In this document: positions 1 to 8,156 of the stretch, one piece after another
Numbering within the stretch: position 1 is the first letter of the stretch
Layout of the letters: the number at the start of each line of letters is the position of its first letter
NCBI GenBank assembly: GCA_035526335.1
Contig: DATLCN010000036.1
Location: forward strand, 62,001-126,000
Direction: 5' to 3'
Origin: GCA-2861595 sp035526335
GTDB lineage: Bacteria > Actinomycetota > Acidimicrobiia > Acidimicrobiales > GCA-2861595
Length of the DNA: 64,000 nt
Program-made: the position numbers and the translations under genes
The notes under the pieces: generated by a model
What the model was told of the DNA's origin: nothing
What the model saw: the letters and a program-made list of their open reading frames with translations, nothing else
Databases searched by the model: none

Positions 1-705
1 CCGTTCCATGGCGGCCAGGGTCCTGGCCCTGCGGGCCGCAGCAACCTTTGGACTGCGGGCGGCGTCGCCGGCCTCGGGGGACCGGATCAGCCCGGCAAGG
101 TACGCCGCCTCCCGAAGCCCCAACTCGCCGACGTCCTTGCCAAAGTACGCCCTCGACGCAGCCTGGACGCCGTAAGACCCCCTGCCGAGATAGATCGTGT
201 TGAGGTAGCGCTCGAGGATCTCTTCCTTTTCCAGCTTCCGCTCCACTTTCACCGCCAGTATCGCCTCCTTGAACTTTCGCCACACCGTCCGTTCCCGACC
301 CAGGTAGACGTTCTTCACGTACTGCTGGGTGATCGTGGAACCCCCCTGCAGGGCACGGCCCCGGACGTCCGCCCAGGTGGCGCGGGCGATTCCGAGAGGA
401 TCTACGCCGCCGTGGTCGAAGAAGTCTTTGTCCTCCGTAGCCAGCACCGCCTTCACCACGATCTTCGGCACTTTCGCCAGCTTCACCAGGACGCGGTTCT
501 CCCCGCTGTCGAGTGAGGCCAGCCGGAGGCCCGTGGCATCGGTGAGCAAAGTCGTCTGGGCCTGGGGGGCCTCGGGCGGCAGGGGCACCCGCACGACCAG
601 GTACGCCGCCCCGGCAAGAGCTGTGAAGACGCCCAGCGTCAACAGGAACACGAGCCGGCGGTACCGCCAGGCCCAGCAACGTCGACGTCGGGGGCGAGGA
701 GGCAT
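1..705 (-). CDS. Penicillin-binding protein 1 (class A), N-terminal part, cut by window edge
   Basis: Bifunctional peptidoglycan synthase; only the first 235 residues are in the window. A basic N-terminus is followed by a membrane anchor at about residues 17-38. The glycosyltransferase (GT51) domain has its diagnostic motifs: ATEDKDFFDHGGVDPLG with the catalytic Glu, GGSTITQQYVKNVYLGRE, and the RKLEKEEILERYLNTIYLG / YGVQAASRAYFGK region. The transpeptidase domain lies beyond position 1. The ATG at 705 sits one base after the TGA of the upstream membrane-protein gene (TGAGATG), so translation is probably coupled. The M. tuberculosis counterpart in the same neighbourhood (DUF5318, PadR, ino1) is ponA1 (Rv0050). 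It should act at the outer face of the membrane on lipid II. Family assignment is secure; assignment to the PonA1 subgroup is inference. Confidence 0.93.
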   Translation of the reverse strand, partial: MPPRPRRRRCWAWRYRRLVFLLTLGVFTALAGAAYLVVRVPLPPEAPQAQTTLLTDATGLRLASLDSGENRVLVKLAKVPKIVVKAVLATEDKDFFDHGGVDPLGIARATWADVRGRALQGGSTITQQYVKNVYLGRERTVWRKFKEAILAVKVERKLEKEEILERYLNTIYLGRGSYGVQAASRAYFGKDVGELGLREAAYLAGLIRSPEAGDAARSPKVAAARRARTLAAMER

Positions 706-706
706 C

Positions 707-1816
707 TCAGGAACTCGTTGGCCGGGGAAGAAGTCCGGGTACCCGCCGGCCGACAAGCGCGAGCAGCATCGAGGCCGAGGCCACCAGGACACCACGATCG
801 TACGTGCCGAGACCGCGAGCCCCACTCCACCCCCAGCTCCCTGGACTGAACACGAGCCAGATCGCCAGCACGAACACCGGGAGCATGGTGGATGCGATCC
901 CGATTTGCGGGTCCCGGGCACGTTCGGCCGCTCCCCTGCTGAGGGCCAGGGCCGTGGCCGCGGCACAGACCACCACCACCGCGAGCGCCGGCTCCATCCT
1001 GGTCGACGCCGCTACAGAGGCCAGCGCTGCGGCCGCGGGAATGCCGAGCACTGCTGACACCGGATTGATGAAGGCCACCCCGAGCACGGCCGCAGCGGCC
1101 AGAAGGTCCGGTACCTGACCAGCGTCCTGCAGGGCGGCAGCACCCAGAGCCAGGGCCGCGAATGCGAGCGTAGGCCGGCCGGGAAGGTGGAAGGCCAACA
1201 TGGTTGCGGCGGCCGCAGCCGTGCCGGCCACCGCCATCTGGGGCAGCGCCGGCGCGGCAGCGAGCCCGATGAGCAGGCCCGGCACGACAAGTGGGCGGGC
1301 CCGGGATGAGCCAAGGCTGGCCACCAGGACGAGGAGGGCACCCGCGACCACCCCCGACACCGCCCCGATCAGCCTCACGGAGGGCAACGGTCGGGAAATG
1401 CCAGCGCCGCCGTCGAAGACCATTCCCGCCACCACGAACACGATGGCGGCGACCAGCCCGAGGGCCGGGGCCGATCGCAGCCGGTTCCTCGCCCCCTCCC
1501 GGAGCACCGGCACCGCCTCGGTGCCGGCGGCGAACGCCAGTGCCGCTGTGAGAAGCAACGCCGAGCCGCCGGCGGCCTGGGCGACTCCGACGGCCAACAC
1601 GAGGAGAGCAGCAACGGAGGCCGGCGCCCCGCGGCCCGTCCGAGGCCCCCATGCGAGGCCGGCCAAGGCGGTGGCGGCAGCCGCCGCAGCCGTGCCCCGA
1701 CCGGTGGTCTCGAACGGCAGATCCCACCTGCCCATCGTGGCCGTCACCCAGCCGAGGGTCACCAACGAGGCTCCCGCCGACCAGGCCAACTGCAGGGATC
1801 GAGCTGGATACTTCAC
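707..1816 (-). CDS. Polytopic membrane protein of unknown function
   Basis: A 369-residue, Ala/Leu/Val/Gly-rich protein with roughly a dozen hydrophobic segments across its length. It has no motif I can tie to a family. The GTG start at 1816 overlaps the TGA of the upstream gene by four bases (GTGA), which argues strongly for this start and for coupling; the reading frame is open much further upstream, but that part is arginine-rich shadow sequence. Its stop lies one base before the ATG of the penicillin-binding protein. The tight link DUF5318, small membrane protein, this gene, penicillin-binding protein suggests a cell-envelope role, but no activity can be read from the sequence. Confidence 0.72.
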   Translation of the reverse strand: MKYPARSLQLAWSAGASLVTLGWVTATMGRWDLPFETTGRGTAAAAAATALAGLAWGPRTGRGAPASVAALLVLAVGVAQAAGGSALLLTAALAFAAGTEAVPVLREGARNRLRSAPALGLVAAIVFVVAGMVFDGGAGISRPLPSVRLIGAVSGVVAGALLVLVASLGSSRARPLVVPGLLIGLAAAPALPQMAVAGTAAAAATMLAFHLPGRPTLAFAALALGAAALQDAGQVPDLLAAAAVLGVAFINPVSAVLGIPAAAALASVAASTRMEPALAVVVVCAAATALALSRGAAERARDPQIGIASTMLPVFVLAIWLVFSPGSWGWSGARGLGTYDRGVLVASASMLLALVGRRVPGLLPRPTSS

Positions 1817-2301
1817 GAGACGCCAGCCAGTATCACGGCGCCGGCGGCGAGGACCATGGCCGCCGGGCGGGCGGCGCTCGGCGCCCGGTGCTGCGCGGCC
1901 ACCGCCAGACCCGCTCCGAGCGCGGCCGCCGCTATGCGAACGGCGACGGGGCCGGGACCCCCGGATGGGCCGGCGGCGATGAGCCCGGCAGTGAGACCGA
2001 ACACCACAGCACCCGGCCCCGGCGCCTTGATCAGGATCAGCGCCGCAGCAGCGCACCATGCGGATCCGACGGCCACCAGCGGACCGACCGCCACCGCGGG
2101 CCCCAGCACGGTCTGCGCACCGGCAATGGCGTCGAGCGAAGTCGTCCCCCAACGAAGCGCAGCAGCCCCGGTCGCCAGGACGGCCACGGCCCCGACCACG
2201 GTGTCGCCGGCGGCCACGCCGAGCAACACAGCCAGCAACACGATTTCGCCGGAGGACGAGAGCGCCAGTACGGCTGCACCCACGCCCGCGACGGTTCGCA
2301 T
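1813..2301 (-). CDS. Small polytopic membrane protein of unknown function
   Basis: A 162-residue protein made almost entirely of hydrophobic helices (about four to five), rich in Ala, Gly and Val. The frame opens at 2430, but that would overlap the DUF5318 gene by 58 bp. The ATG at 2301 begins the hydrophobic part and leaves a 71-bp gap after DUF5318. A GGAGGGAGG stretch lies about 45 bp further upstream, so a start nearer to it with a rare codon cannot be excluded. It shares a four-base GTGA overlap with the next membrane-protein gene, so the two products may form a complex. No homology-based function is recognised. Confidence 0.6.
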   Translation of the reverse strand: MRTVAGVGAAVLALSSSGEIVLLAVLLGVAAGDTVVGAVAVLATGAAALRWGTTSLDAIAGAQTVLGPAVAVGPLVAVGSAWCAAAALILIKAPGPGAVVFGLTAGLIAAGPSGGPGPVAVRIAAAALGAGLAVAAQHRAPSAARPAAMVLAAGAVILAGVS

Positions 2302-2372
2302 CTCGGCATGACCGGGCCCGGTCAGGGCCGCGCCCCGTGCGGATCCTCCCTCCGCCCGGACGTTCCCCGTGG

Positions 2373-2786
2373 TCAGCTGGAGGTCGCCCGGCGTCGGCCG
2401 GCAACGTAGGTCCGCGCCAGGTGGTTCCACCCACAGTCACGGCAGACCTCGACGACATAGCAGGTCACCACGCCGGCGCGTCGCGTGACCCTGGCCAGTT
2501 CCGCCGCCGTCGTGAAGCAACGGCCTCCCGGAGGGAGGCAGGCACCGAAAGCGTAGGAGACGTGGACCAAAGAGGGGGCTTCGCAGATGGGGCAATCCTG
2601 CCCGGCGGGCTCGCCGATGCCCCGCGCCGCCCGTAGCAGCTCCGGATGCGCGTCGCAGACATCGAGCCGCGAGAGCCGGCCCCGCCGGAACTCCTTCAGG
2701 ATCGAGTTCCGAGCCAGGCGGTAGTCGACCTGCGCCGGCGTCGTCGAAGCTGCGCCACCACGGAGAGACTGGGGCCCGAAGCTCAC
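2373..2786 (-). CDS. DUF5318 family protein
   Basis: A 137-residue cytoplasmic protein. It has two CxxC pairs, CPIC near residue 73 and CRDC near residue 118, consistent with a small zinc-binding fold, plus a conserved N-terminal segment VDYRLARNSIL. The family is actinobacterial and of unknown function. In M. tuberculosis its member (Rv0049) also lies between the PadR/ino1 pair and ponA1, as here. The start is GTG at 2786, divergent from the padR promoter. It is first in a leftward set leading to the penicillin-binding protein. Confidence 0.82.
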   Translation of the reverse strand: MSFGPQSLRGGAASTTPAQVDYRLARNSILKEFRRGRLSRLDVCDAHPELLRAARGIGEPAGQDCPICEAPSLVHVSYAFGACLPPGGRCFTTAAELARVTRRAGVVTCYVVEVCRDCGWNHLARTYVAGRRRATSS

Positions 2787-2838
2787 CGATAAAGGCTAGC
2801 GCCGCGCCGCCGAATCTCGGCCGACCGCCCTCGGAGAC

Positions 2839-2868
2839 TTGACGGAGCCGGCACCCACAGGTCATAAT
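2839..2868 (+). promoter_or_regulatory. Predicted promoter of padR-ino1
   Basis: TTGACG at 2839-2844 and CATAAT at 2863-2868 are separated by 18 bp, a good match to a housekeeping sigma-70-type promoter. Transcription would start near 2875, about 43 bases before the padR GTG. The operator-like palindrome at 2881-2895 follows directly. Confidence 0.6.
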
Positions 2869-2880
2869 GATGTTGCCGTT

Positions 2881-2895
2881 ATATCGAACCGATAT
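2881..2895. promoter_or_regulatory. Putative PadR operator palindrome
   Basis: ATATCG-AAC-CGATAT is a perfect 6-bp inverted repeat with a 3-bp spacer. It lies just downstream of the predicted padR start of transcription and upstream of the GTG. Position and symmetry fit binding by the dimeric PadR repressor encoded next to it, giving negative autoregulation of padR-ino1. This is inference from placement. Confidence 0.5.
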
Positions 2896-2917
2896 GTCTA
2901 GGGGGTAGAAATTCAGG

Positions 2918-3535
2918 GTGCTGGAACTGGCCATCCTCGGGGTCCTGATGGACCACGAGCAGCACGGGTACGAGCTGAAGAAGCGTCTCGGTGAGACGAT
3001 CAGTCCGCTGTCGAGCGTCTCGTTCGGTTCCCTGTATCCGGCTCTGGCGCGCCTGGAAGCAGCCGGCGCGGTCAAGGTCGTCGAGGCACGGACCGGCGCG
3101 CCGCCCATGCCCATGACCGGATCCCTGGGGGCCGAGGTGGCCGCATTCAGGGCACGCCGCGGGCCCACCAGGGGGAGCCGGGGCAAGAAGGTGTACGGCA
3201 TCACCGAGCGGGGCCATGAACTCTTCGCCGAGCTGCTCACCGCCAGCAGCCAGCCCCCCGAGGATGACCGTGGCTTCAGCCTGCGGCTGGCGTTCGCCCG
3301 TCACCTCCCTCCGGAGGCCCGCCTCGGCTTGCTGGAACGGCGCCGGGCCCAGTTGGTCGAGCGCCTGGCCAAGGCACGCAGTTCCATCCGGTCCAGCCGC
3401 GACCGGCTCGACAGCTACGCCCGATCGCTGCTCGAGCACGGCAGCGAGGCCACCGAGCGGGACATCTCCTGGCTCGACCAGCTCATCGCCGCAGAATCCG
3501 CAGCATCCGACTCTCGCAAAAAGGAGACAACGTGA
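2918..3535 (+). CDS. PadR family transcriptional regulator
   Basis: A 205-residue regulator. The N-terminal winged helix has PadR hallmarks: LELAILGVLMDHEQHGYELK and FGSLYPALARLEAAGAV (about residues 2-52), with YGITERGHELF near residue 95. A coiled C-terminal dimerisation region follows, resembling the Vir_act_alpha_C type. About 30 basic, Pro/Gly-rich residues are inserted before the wing strand. The GTG start at 2918 matches the family N-terminus. The stop overlaps the ino1 GTG by four bases (GTGA). The same PadR-ino1 pairing occurs in M. tuberculosis (Rv0047c-Rv0046c), so control of inositol synthesis is the likely role, probably through the palindrome at 2881-2895. Confidence 0.92.
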   Translation: MLELAILGVLMDHEQHGYELKKRLGETISPLSSVSFGSLYPALARLEAAGAVKVVEARTGAPPMPMTGSLGAEVAAFRARRGPTRGSRGKKVYGITERGHELFAELLTASSQPPEDDRGFSLRLAFARHLPPEARLGLLERRRAQLVERLAKARSSIRSSRDRLDSYARSLLEHGSEATERDISWLDQLIAAESAASDSRKKETT

Positions 3536-4602
3536 CATCCAAGATCCGCGTGGCCATCGCCGGTGTGGGCAACTGCGCCAGTTCGCTCGCCCAGGGCATC
3601 GAGCACTACCGCGGCGCCGACGAGACAGAGACCGTGCCAGGGCTCATGAACGTGCGTCTCGGCGCGTACCACGTCGGTGACGTGGAATTCGTGGCCGCTT
3701 TCGACGTCGACGCCGCCAAAGTCGGCCTCGACCTGGGCAAGGCCATCTTCTCCGGCCAGAACAACACGATCCGGTTCGCACCGGTGGGTGAGCTCGGCGT
3801 CACCGTTCAGAGGGGGCCGACCTTCGACGGTCTCGGCAAGTACTACCGCCTGACCGTCGAGGAGTCGCCCGTCGAGGCGGTCGATGTGGCGGAGGCGCTC
3901 CGGGCAACCAGAGCCGACGTTCTCGTGGCCTATCTTCCCGTGGGTTCGGAGGTCGCACAGAAGCACTACGCACAGGCGTGCCTCGACGCCGGGGTGGCTT
4001 TCGTCAACGCCATCCCGGTGTTCATCGCCAGCGATCCCGAGTGGGCCCGTCGCTTTCACGAGGCGGGCGTGCCCATCGTGGGCGACGACATCAAGAGCCA
4101 GGTTGGGGCCACCATCGTGCACCGCATCCTGGCCAGGCTCTTCGAGGACCGGGGAATGGTCCTCGATCGCACCTATCAGCTGAACGTCGGTGGCAACATG
4201 GACTTCAAGAACATGCTCGAACGTGAGCGGCTGGAGTCCAAGAAGATCTCCAAGACCCAGGCCGTCACGTCGCAGCTGGACAACGGCATCGCCGACGACG
4301 ATGTCCACATCGGGCCGTCCGACCATGTCCCCTGGCTCGAGGACCGCAAGTGGGCCTACATCCGTCTGGAGGGCCGCAACTTCGGCGACGTTCCGCTGAA
4401 CGTGGAGCTCAAGCTCGAGGTCTGGGATTCACCCAACTCCGCCGGCGTCATCATCGATGCCGTGCGTTGCGCAAAGATCGCTCTCGACCGCGGCATCGGC
4501 GGCCCCATCGAGGGCCCTTGCGCCTACTTCATGAAGTCACCGCCGGTCCAGCACCACGATGAGGACGCTCACCGGATGGTGCAGGAGTTCGCCGCCGGCT
4601 GA
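3532..4602 (+). CDS. ino1: Inositol-3-phosphate synthase
   Basis: Converts glucose 6-phosphate to 1D-myo-inositol 3-phosphate with an NAD cofactor. The product feeds phosphatidylinositol and, in many actinobacteria, mycothiol synthesis. It is 356 residues, the short actinobacterial length. The NAD-binding loop is AGVGNCASSLAQG at residues 10-22, and active-site segments include GDDIKSQVGATIVHRI and LNVGGNMDFKNMLERERL, which carry the conserved Asn and Lys residues. The GTG start at 3532 overlaps the padR stop and has AAGGAG eight bases upstream. No other inositol-pathway gene follows. Confidence 0.96.
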   Translation: MTSKIRVAIAGVGNCASSLAQGIEHYRGADETETVPGLMNVRLGAYHVGDVEFVAAFDVDAAKVGLDLGKAIFSGQNNTIRFAPVGELGVTVQRGPTFDGLGKYYRLTVEESPVEAVDVAEALRATRADVLVAYLPVGSEVAQKHYAQACLDAGVAFVNAIPVFIASDPEWARRFHEAGVPIVGDDIKSQVGATIVHRILARLFEDRGMVLDRTYQLNVGGNMDFKNMLERERLESKKISKTQAVTSQLDNGIADDDVHIGPSDHVPWLEDRKWAYIRLEGRNFGDVPLNVELKLEVWDSPNSAGVIIDAVRCAKIALDRGIGGPIEGPCAYFMKSPPVQHHDEDAHRMVQEFAAG

Positions 4603-4621
4603 GCCGATTAGAGGGCATCGC

Positions 4622-4696
4622 CACCTCGACCACCAGAGGACGGTGGTCGCTCACGGTTGCCGGCCCCAACACCCCCACGTCGAGGATCTCTGATCT
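4622..4696 (-). pseudogene. Remnant of an endonuclease/exonuclease/phosphatase C-terminus
   Basis: In the 168-bp gap between ino1 and the methyltransferase gene, the minus strand encodes ILDVGVLGPATVSDHRPLV. This ends in the SDHRPL(V) box that carries the catalytic Asp-His pair at the C-terminus of EEP-superfamily hydrolases. No start or upstream domain precedes it in frame, and downstream the frame runs into antisense ino1 sequence. It looks like the eroded 3' end of a lost gene. A short chance match cannot be excluded. Confidence 0.42.
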
Positions 4697-4770
4697 GAAC
4701 GGAGCCCGTGCTGGACGTTGGAAACTGACGATCCGCATCACCGGGTGGTCCGGTGTAGCAACATTCCCAC

Positions 4771-5508
4771 GTGGCCGACGAAGATCGCCAGATGCAGGAC
4801 CGCTGTGCGACGTGGTACCAGACCAAGCCCGGACTGCCGCTCGACGTGGCTCACTACGGCCCCGACGTCGGCGACGAGTCGGACCTGCGCCTCCTCGGAG
4901 AGTTGCGGGGCAAGCGCGCGCTCGAGCTGGGCTGCGGCGCGGCGCCCGCATCCGTCGCCTTCGCGAAGCACGGCGCCATCGCTCTGGCGGTGGAGGCGTC
5001 CGCTGAGCTCGCCGCTGCGGCGAGGCGCCGCTGCGAACAGGAAGGCGTGCGCGTCGAGCTGCGCCACGGGGACCTTGCCGACCTCGCCTTCGTGCGGGCC
5101 GATTCCGTGGATCTGGTCTTCAGTGCCTACGCCCTGGCCTATGTCGACGATCTCAGCCGCGTCTTCCGTCAGGTTCACCGGGTCCTCAAGGTGGGGGCAC
5201 CCCTGGTGTTCAGCCTGCCCCACCCGGTCTACGACATCATCGACGAGGACGGGAACCATCCGCTCCTCGTACGCCGGTCCTATTTCGACCGCACCGGCGT
5301 CGGCGACGAGGGCAACGACATCGAGGACCGGCGGCGCCACCACACCATCGCCGATCTCTACACCGAGCTGTTCCGGGCCAGCTACCGCGTCGACGCCATG
5401 CTCGAGCCCCAACCGGAGTCCAGCGGGCCTCGAAGCGAGTTCTGGCGGGAGCCGTTCCGCTACGTCCCCCGAACGCTGGTCATCCGGGCGCGGAAGGAGG
5501 GCAACTGA
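4771..5508 (+). CDS. Class I SAM-dependent methyltransferase
   Basis: A 245-residue Rossmann-fold methyltransferase. Motif I is ALELGCGAAPASVAFAKHG near residue 50, the acidic loop after strand beta-2 is AVEASAEL, motif II is ADSVDLVFSAYALAYVDD near residue 110, and motif III/post-motif is HRVLKVGAPLVFSLPHPVYD. The substrate is unknown. The GTG at 4771 is chosen; an internal ATG at 4792 is an alternative and would remove only seven residues. Its 3' end overlaps the convergent cca gene by 29 bp. Confidence 0.85.
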   Translation: MADEDRQMQDRCATWYQTKPGLPLDVAHYGPDVGDESDLRLLGELRGKRALELGCGAAPASVAFAKHGAIALAVEASAELAAAARRRCEQEGVRVELRHGDLADLAFVRADSVDLVFSAYALAYVDDLSRVFRQVHRVLKVGAPLVFSLPHPVYDIIDEDGNHPLLVRRSYFDRTGVGDEGNDIEDRRRHHTIADLYTELFRASYRVDAMLEPQPESSGPRSEFWREPFRYVPRTLVIRARKEGN

Positions 5509-6901
5509 TCTCCGGCGGCTCTTGACGCAACCTCCACCACTCGTCCAGACGGTTGCGGGCCACCTCGTCTCCGAGCGGCCCTTCGTCCAGACGGAGCTCG
5601 AGCAGATAGGCCAGCGCCTCACCCACCACCCTCCCCGGCGGGACACCGAGGTGCTCCATGACCTGGCTACCGTCGAGGTCGGGCCTCACCGCAGCGAGAC
5701 CCTCCTTGTCCTGGAGCTCGGCGAGGCGGGTCTCGAATTCGTCGATGCGCCTCGCCAGCGCCTCCGCCTTCCGGGCGTTGCGCGTGGTGCAGTCACAGCG
5801 GGTCAGCTCGTTGAGCCGTCCGAGCAGAGGCCCTGAGTCCCGGACGTAACGACGGACGGCGGAGTCGGTCCAGCCCATCTTGTAGGTGTGGAAACGAAGA
5901 TGCATCTCCACGAGCCGGCACACATCGTCGATCACAGCGGAGGGGTAGCGCAGAGCCCGCATCCGGTCCCGGGTCATCCTGGCCCCCACCACCTCGTGAT
6001 GGTGGAACGTGACCCCACCGGGCCCGATCGAGCGGGTCTTCGGCTTGCCGATGTCGTGGAACAGGGCGGCCAGACGCAACACGAGGTCCGGCGAGGTCTT
6101 CTCCACCACCGCGAGGGTGTGCGCCAGGACGTCCTTGTGGCGGTGGATCGGATCCTGCTCGAGGGCCAGCGCCGGCAGCTCCGGAACGAACTGATTGGCA
6201 AGCCCGCTGTCGACCATGAACCAGAGTCCTGAGCCGATCCGATCTCCGTCGACCACCATGAGCTTGTCGAGCTCGTCCCGGATCCGCTCCGCGGAGACGA
6301 TCGAGAGACGGTCGTGCAGCTCGCGCACCGCCTGCACCAGTTGCTCCTCGGGCTGAAGCTGCAGCTCGGCGATGAATCGGGCCGCACGCAGCATCCGCAG
6401 CGGGTCATCACCGAAGGACTCGACGGCGGAGATCGGCGTCCGGAGCTTCTTGGCCGTGATGTCGGCGAGCCCGTCGAAGGGATCAACCAGCTCGAGATCG
6501 GGCAGGCGAAGCGCCATGGCGTTGACCGTGAAGTCCCTGCGGGACAGATCCGCCTCGACCGCGTCGGCGAAGGCCACCTCCGGCTTCCGGGAATCGGGGG
6601 AGTAGGCCTCGGCGCGGTGCGTGGTGATCTCGAAATCGCGGCCGTTCCGGCGACAGCCGATCGTGCCGAAGCGCTCACCCTGGTCCCACACCGCCTCGGC
6701 CTTCGTCCGGATGAGGCGCTTGATCTCCGGGGGCCGCGCGTCCGTGGTGATGTCGAGGTCGACGTCGTGGACCGGGCGGTTCAAGACGATGTCCCGCACC
6801 ACCCCGCCCACCAGGTACAGGCGATGGCCGGCGGGACGAAAACAATCGACCAACCACGCCGTCTCTGCCACCAGGGGCCTGACGCGCTCAGGGACCAACA
6901 C
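5480..6901 (-). CDS. cca: CCA tRNA nucleotidyltransferase with HD domain
   Basis: Adds or repairs the 3' CCA of tRNAs using CTP and ATP. The class II head domain is clear: LVGGVVRDIVLNRPVHDVDL (nucleotide-binding Gly pair and the DxD metal site) near residue 30, RRDFTVNAMA near residue 122, and RMLRAARFIAEL near residue 168. A C-terminal HD hydrolase domain (HRHKDVLAHTL, LAALFHDIGKPKTR, FHHHEVVGARM) may give phosphohydrolase activity. The length of 473 residues matches actinobacterial PcnA (Rv3907c), which has the same position relative to the DUF6049 gene and murJ. The GTG start at 6901 is the first in frame. At least one tRNA here (tRNA-Ile) lacks an encoded CCA and so depends on this enzyme. 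Confidence 0.95.
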   Translation of the reverse strand: MLVPERVRPLVAETAWLVDCFRPAGHRLYLVGGVVRDIVLNRPVHDVDLDITTDARPPEIKRLIRTKAEAVWDQGERFGTIGCRRNGRDFEITTHRAEAYSPDSRKPEVAFADAVEADLSRRDFTVNAMALRLPDLELVDPFDGLADITAKKLRTPISAVESFGDDPLRMLRAARFIAELQLQPEEQLVQAVRELHDRLSIVSAERIRDELDKLMVVDGDRIGSGLWFMVDSGLANQFVPELPALALEQDPIHRHKDVLAHTLAVVEKTSPDLVLRLAALFHDIGKPKTRSIGPGGVTFHHHEVVGARMTRDRMRALRYPSAVIDDVCRLVEMHLRFHTYKMGWTDSAVRRYVRDSGPLLGRLNELTRCDCTTRNARKAEALARRIDEFETRLAELQDKEGLAAVRPDLDGSQVMEHLGVPPGRVVGEALAYLLELRLDEGPLGDEVARNRLDEWWRLRQEPPEISCPPSAPG

Positions 6902-6946
6902 GCGGCGAGGGTAGTTGGGAAACCCGCCGGAGTCCGGCGGGCGAAC

Positions 6947-8107
6947 TCAGGCTGGCAGCAGACCCGCCTGCTGGAGCGCTATACGGAAGTCGTGGGGGTT
7001 GGAGGCGGCGGCCATGGCACTGCGGAGGTCGACCGAGCCGTTCTTGAACAACGCGAACACGCTCTGATCGAAGCTCTGCATGCCGTAGTACTCACCGTCG
7101 GCAATGATCTCGTCGATGGTGTCGTTTCCGCCGCGCTCGGGGTCGACGATGCGGTCGAAGATGCGCCCGGTCATCACCAGCACCTCGAGAGACGGCACCC
7201 GGCCCGCTCCGTCACACCTCTCGAGCAGACGCTGGCTGATGACGCCGCGGAGCGAAGAGGCCAGGCTGAGGCGCACCTGCTTCTGCTGGAAGGGCGGGAA
7301 GAAGTCGACGATGCGGTTGACGGTTTCAACGGCGTTGGTGGTGTGGAGCGTGGAGAGCACAAGGTGACCGGTCTCCGCCGCGGCCAGGGCTGCCCACACC
7401 GTCTCTGGATCCCGCATCTCGCCGATGAAGATGACGTCGGGGTCCTGACGGAGCACCCGCTTCATGGCCATCGCGTAGTCCGCCGTGTCGGTGCCGATCT
7501 CGCGCTGGTTGACGATGGCCTTCTTGTCCACGTGGAGCACCTCGATGGGATCCTCGACCGTCACCACGTTGACCGACCGGGTCTCGTTGATGTGGTCGAT
7601 CATGGCGGCGATGGTCGTCGTCTTTCCCGAGCCTGTCGGTCCGGTAACGAGCACCATGCCCCTCTGCTCCTCCGCCAACCGGCGCACCACCGGCGGCAAG
7701 CCCAAGGTCTCGAACGACGGGATGCCCGGAAGCACCCGACGGAACACGAGGCCGACCGAGCCGCGCTGGCGGAACACGTTCACCCGGAACCGGCCGAGGC
7801 CGGCGATACTCAACGCGAAGTCGGCCTCGGCCGTCTTCACGAACTCGTCAGCCCGGTCGTTCGACATGACGGCGAAAGCCATCCGCTCGGCATCTTCAGG
7901 TGTGACCCGGTCGAAGGATGTGGCGAGGAGCTTCCCGTCGATCCGGACGTGGGGCGGCGACCCCACCTTCACGTGGAGGTCTGAACCCTGCTGTTCGACG
8001 GTGTATCGCAGCAACTCGTTGAGATCGAGCATCAGAGCACTCTTCGACACCGACGGAGCTGATCCTGAGAAACGCTCTTCAGACAGGATGGCAGCATGGT
8101 CGCTCAT
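6947..8107 (-). CDS. pilT: PilT-like type IV pilus retraction ATPase
   Basis: A 386-residue secretion-superfamily ATPase. The N-terminal PilT signature is LNELLRYTVEQQGSDLHVKV. Walker A is VTGPTGSGKTTTIAAM, the Asp box is VTVEDPIEV, Walker B is DPDVIFIGEMRDPET, and the His box is STLHTTNAVETVNRIVDFFP. All catalytic elements are intact. No other pilus gene (pilB, pilC, pilin) is in the window, so partners must be encoded elsewhere. The ATG at 8107 is used here; an ATG at 8032 beginning MLDLNELL is a good alternative because PilT proteins usually start near that motif. The gene is divergent from the GNAT gene. Confidence 0.9.
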   Translation of the reverse strand: MSDHAAILSEERFSGSAPSVSKSALMLDLNELLRYTVEQQGSDLHVKVGSPPHVRIDGKLLATSFDRVTPEDAERMAFAVMSNDRADEFVKTAEADFALSIAGLGRFRVNVFRQRGSVGLVFRRVLPGIPSFETLGLPPVVRRLAEEQRGMVLVTGPTGSGKTTTIAAMIDHINETRSVNVVTVEDPIEVLHVDKKAIVNQREIGTDTADYAMAMKRVLRQDPDVIFIGEMRDPETVWAALAAAETGHLVLSTLHTTNAVETVNRIVDFFPPFQQKQVRLSLASSLRGVISQRLLERCDGAGRVPSLEVLVMTGRIFDRIVDPERGGNDTIDEIIADGEYYGMQSFDQSVFALFKNGSVDLRSAMAAASNPHDFRIALQQAGLLPA

Positions 8108-8156
8108 GGTAGGAGGCCAGCCGGGTGGTGCGTGGCTTTGTAGTGTCGAGGACGTT

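Noticed and set aside
3415..4326. 303-codon minus-strand frame opposite padR and ino1
   Set aside because: Spans the junction of two certain plus-strand genes and has no recognisable domain.
7520..7545. GTCCACGTGGAGCAC inside pilT as a parS site
   Set aside because: Five mismatches to the 16-base consensus; probably chance in GC-rich coding DNA.
6314..7984. 556-codon plus-strand frame opposite cca and pilT
   Set aside because: Antisense to two well-supported genes on the other strand; no motifs and composition typical of a shadow frame.
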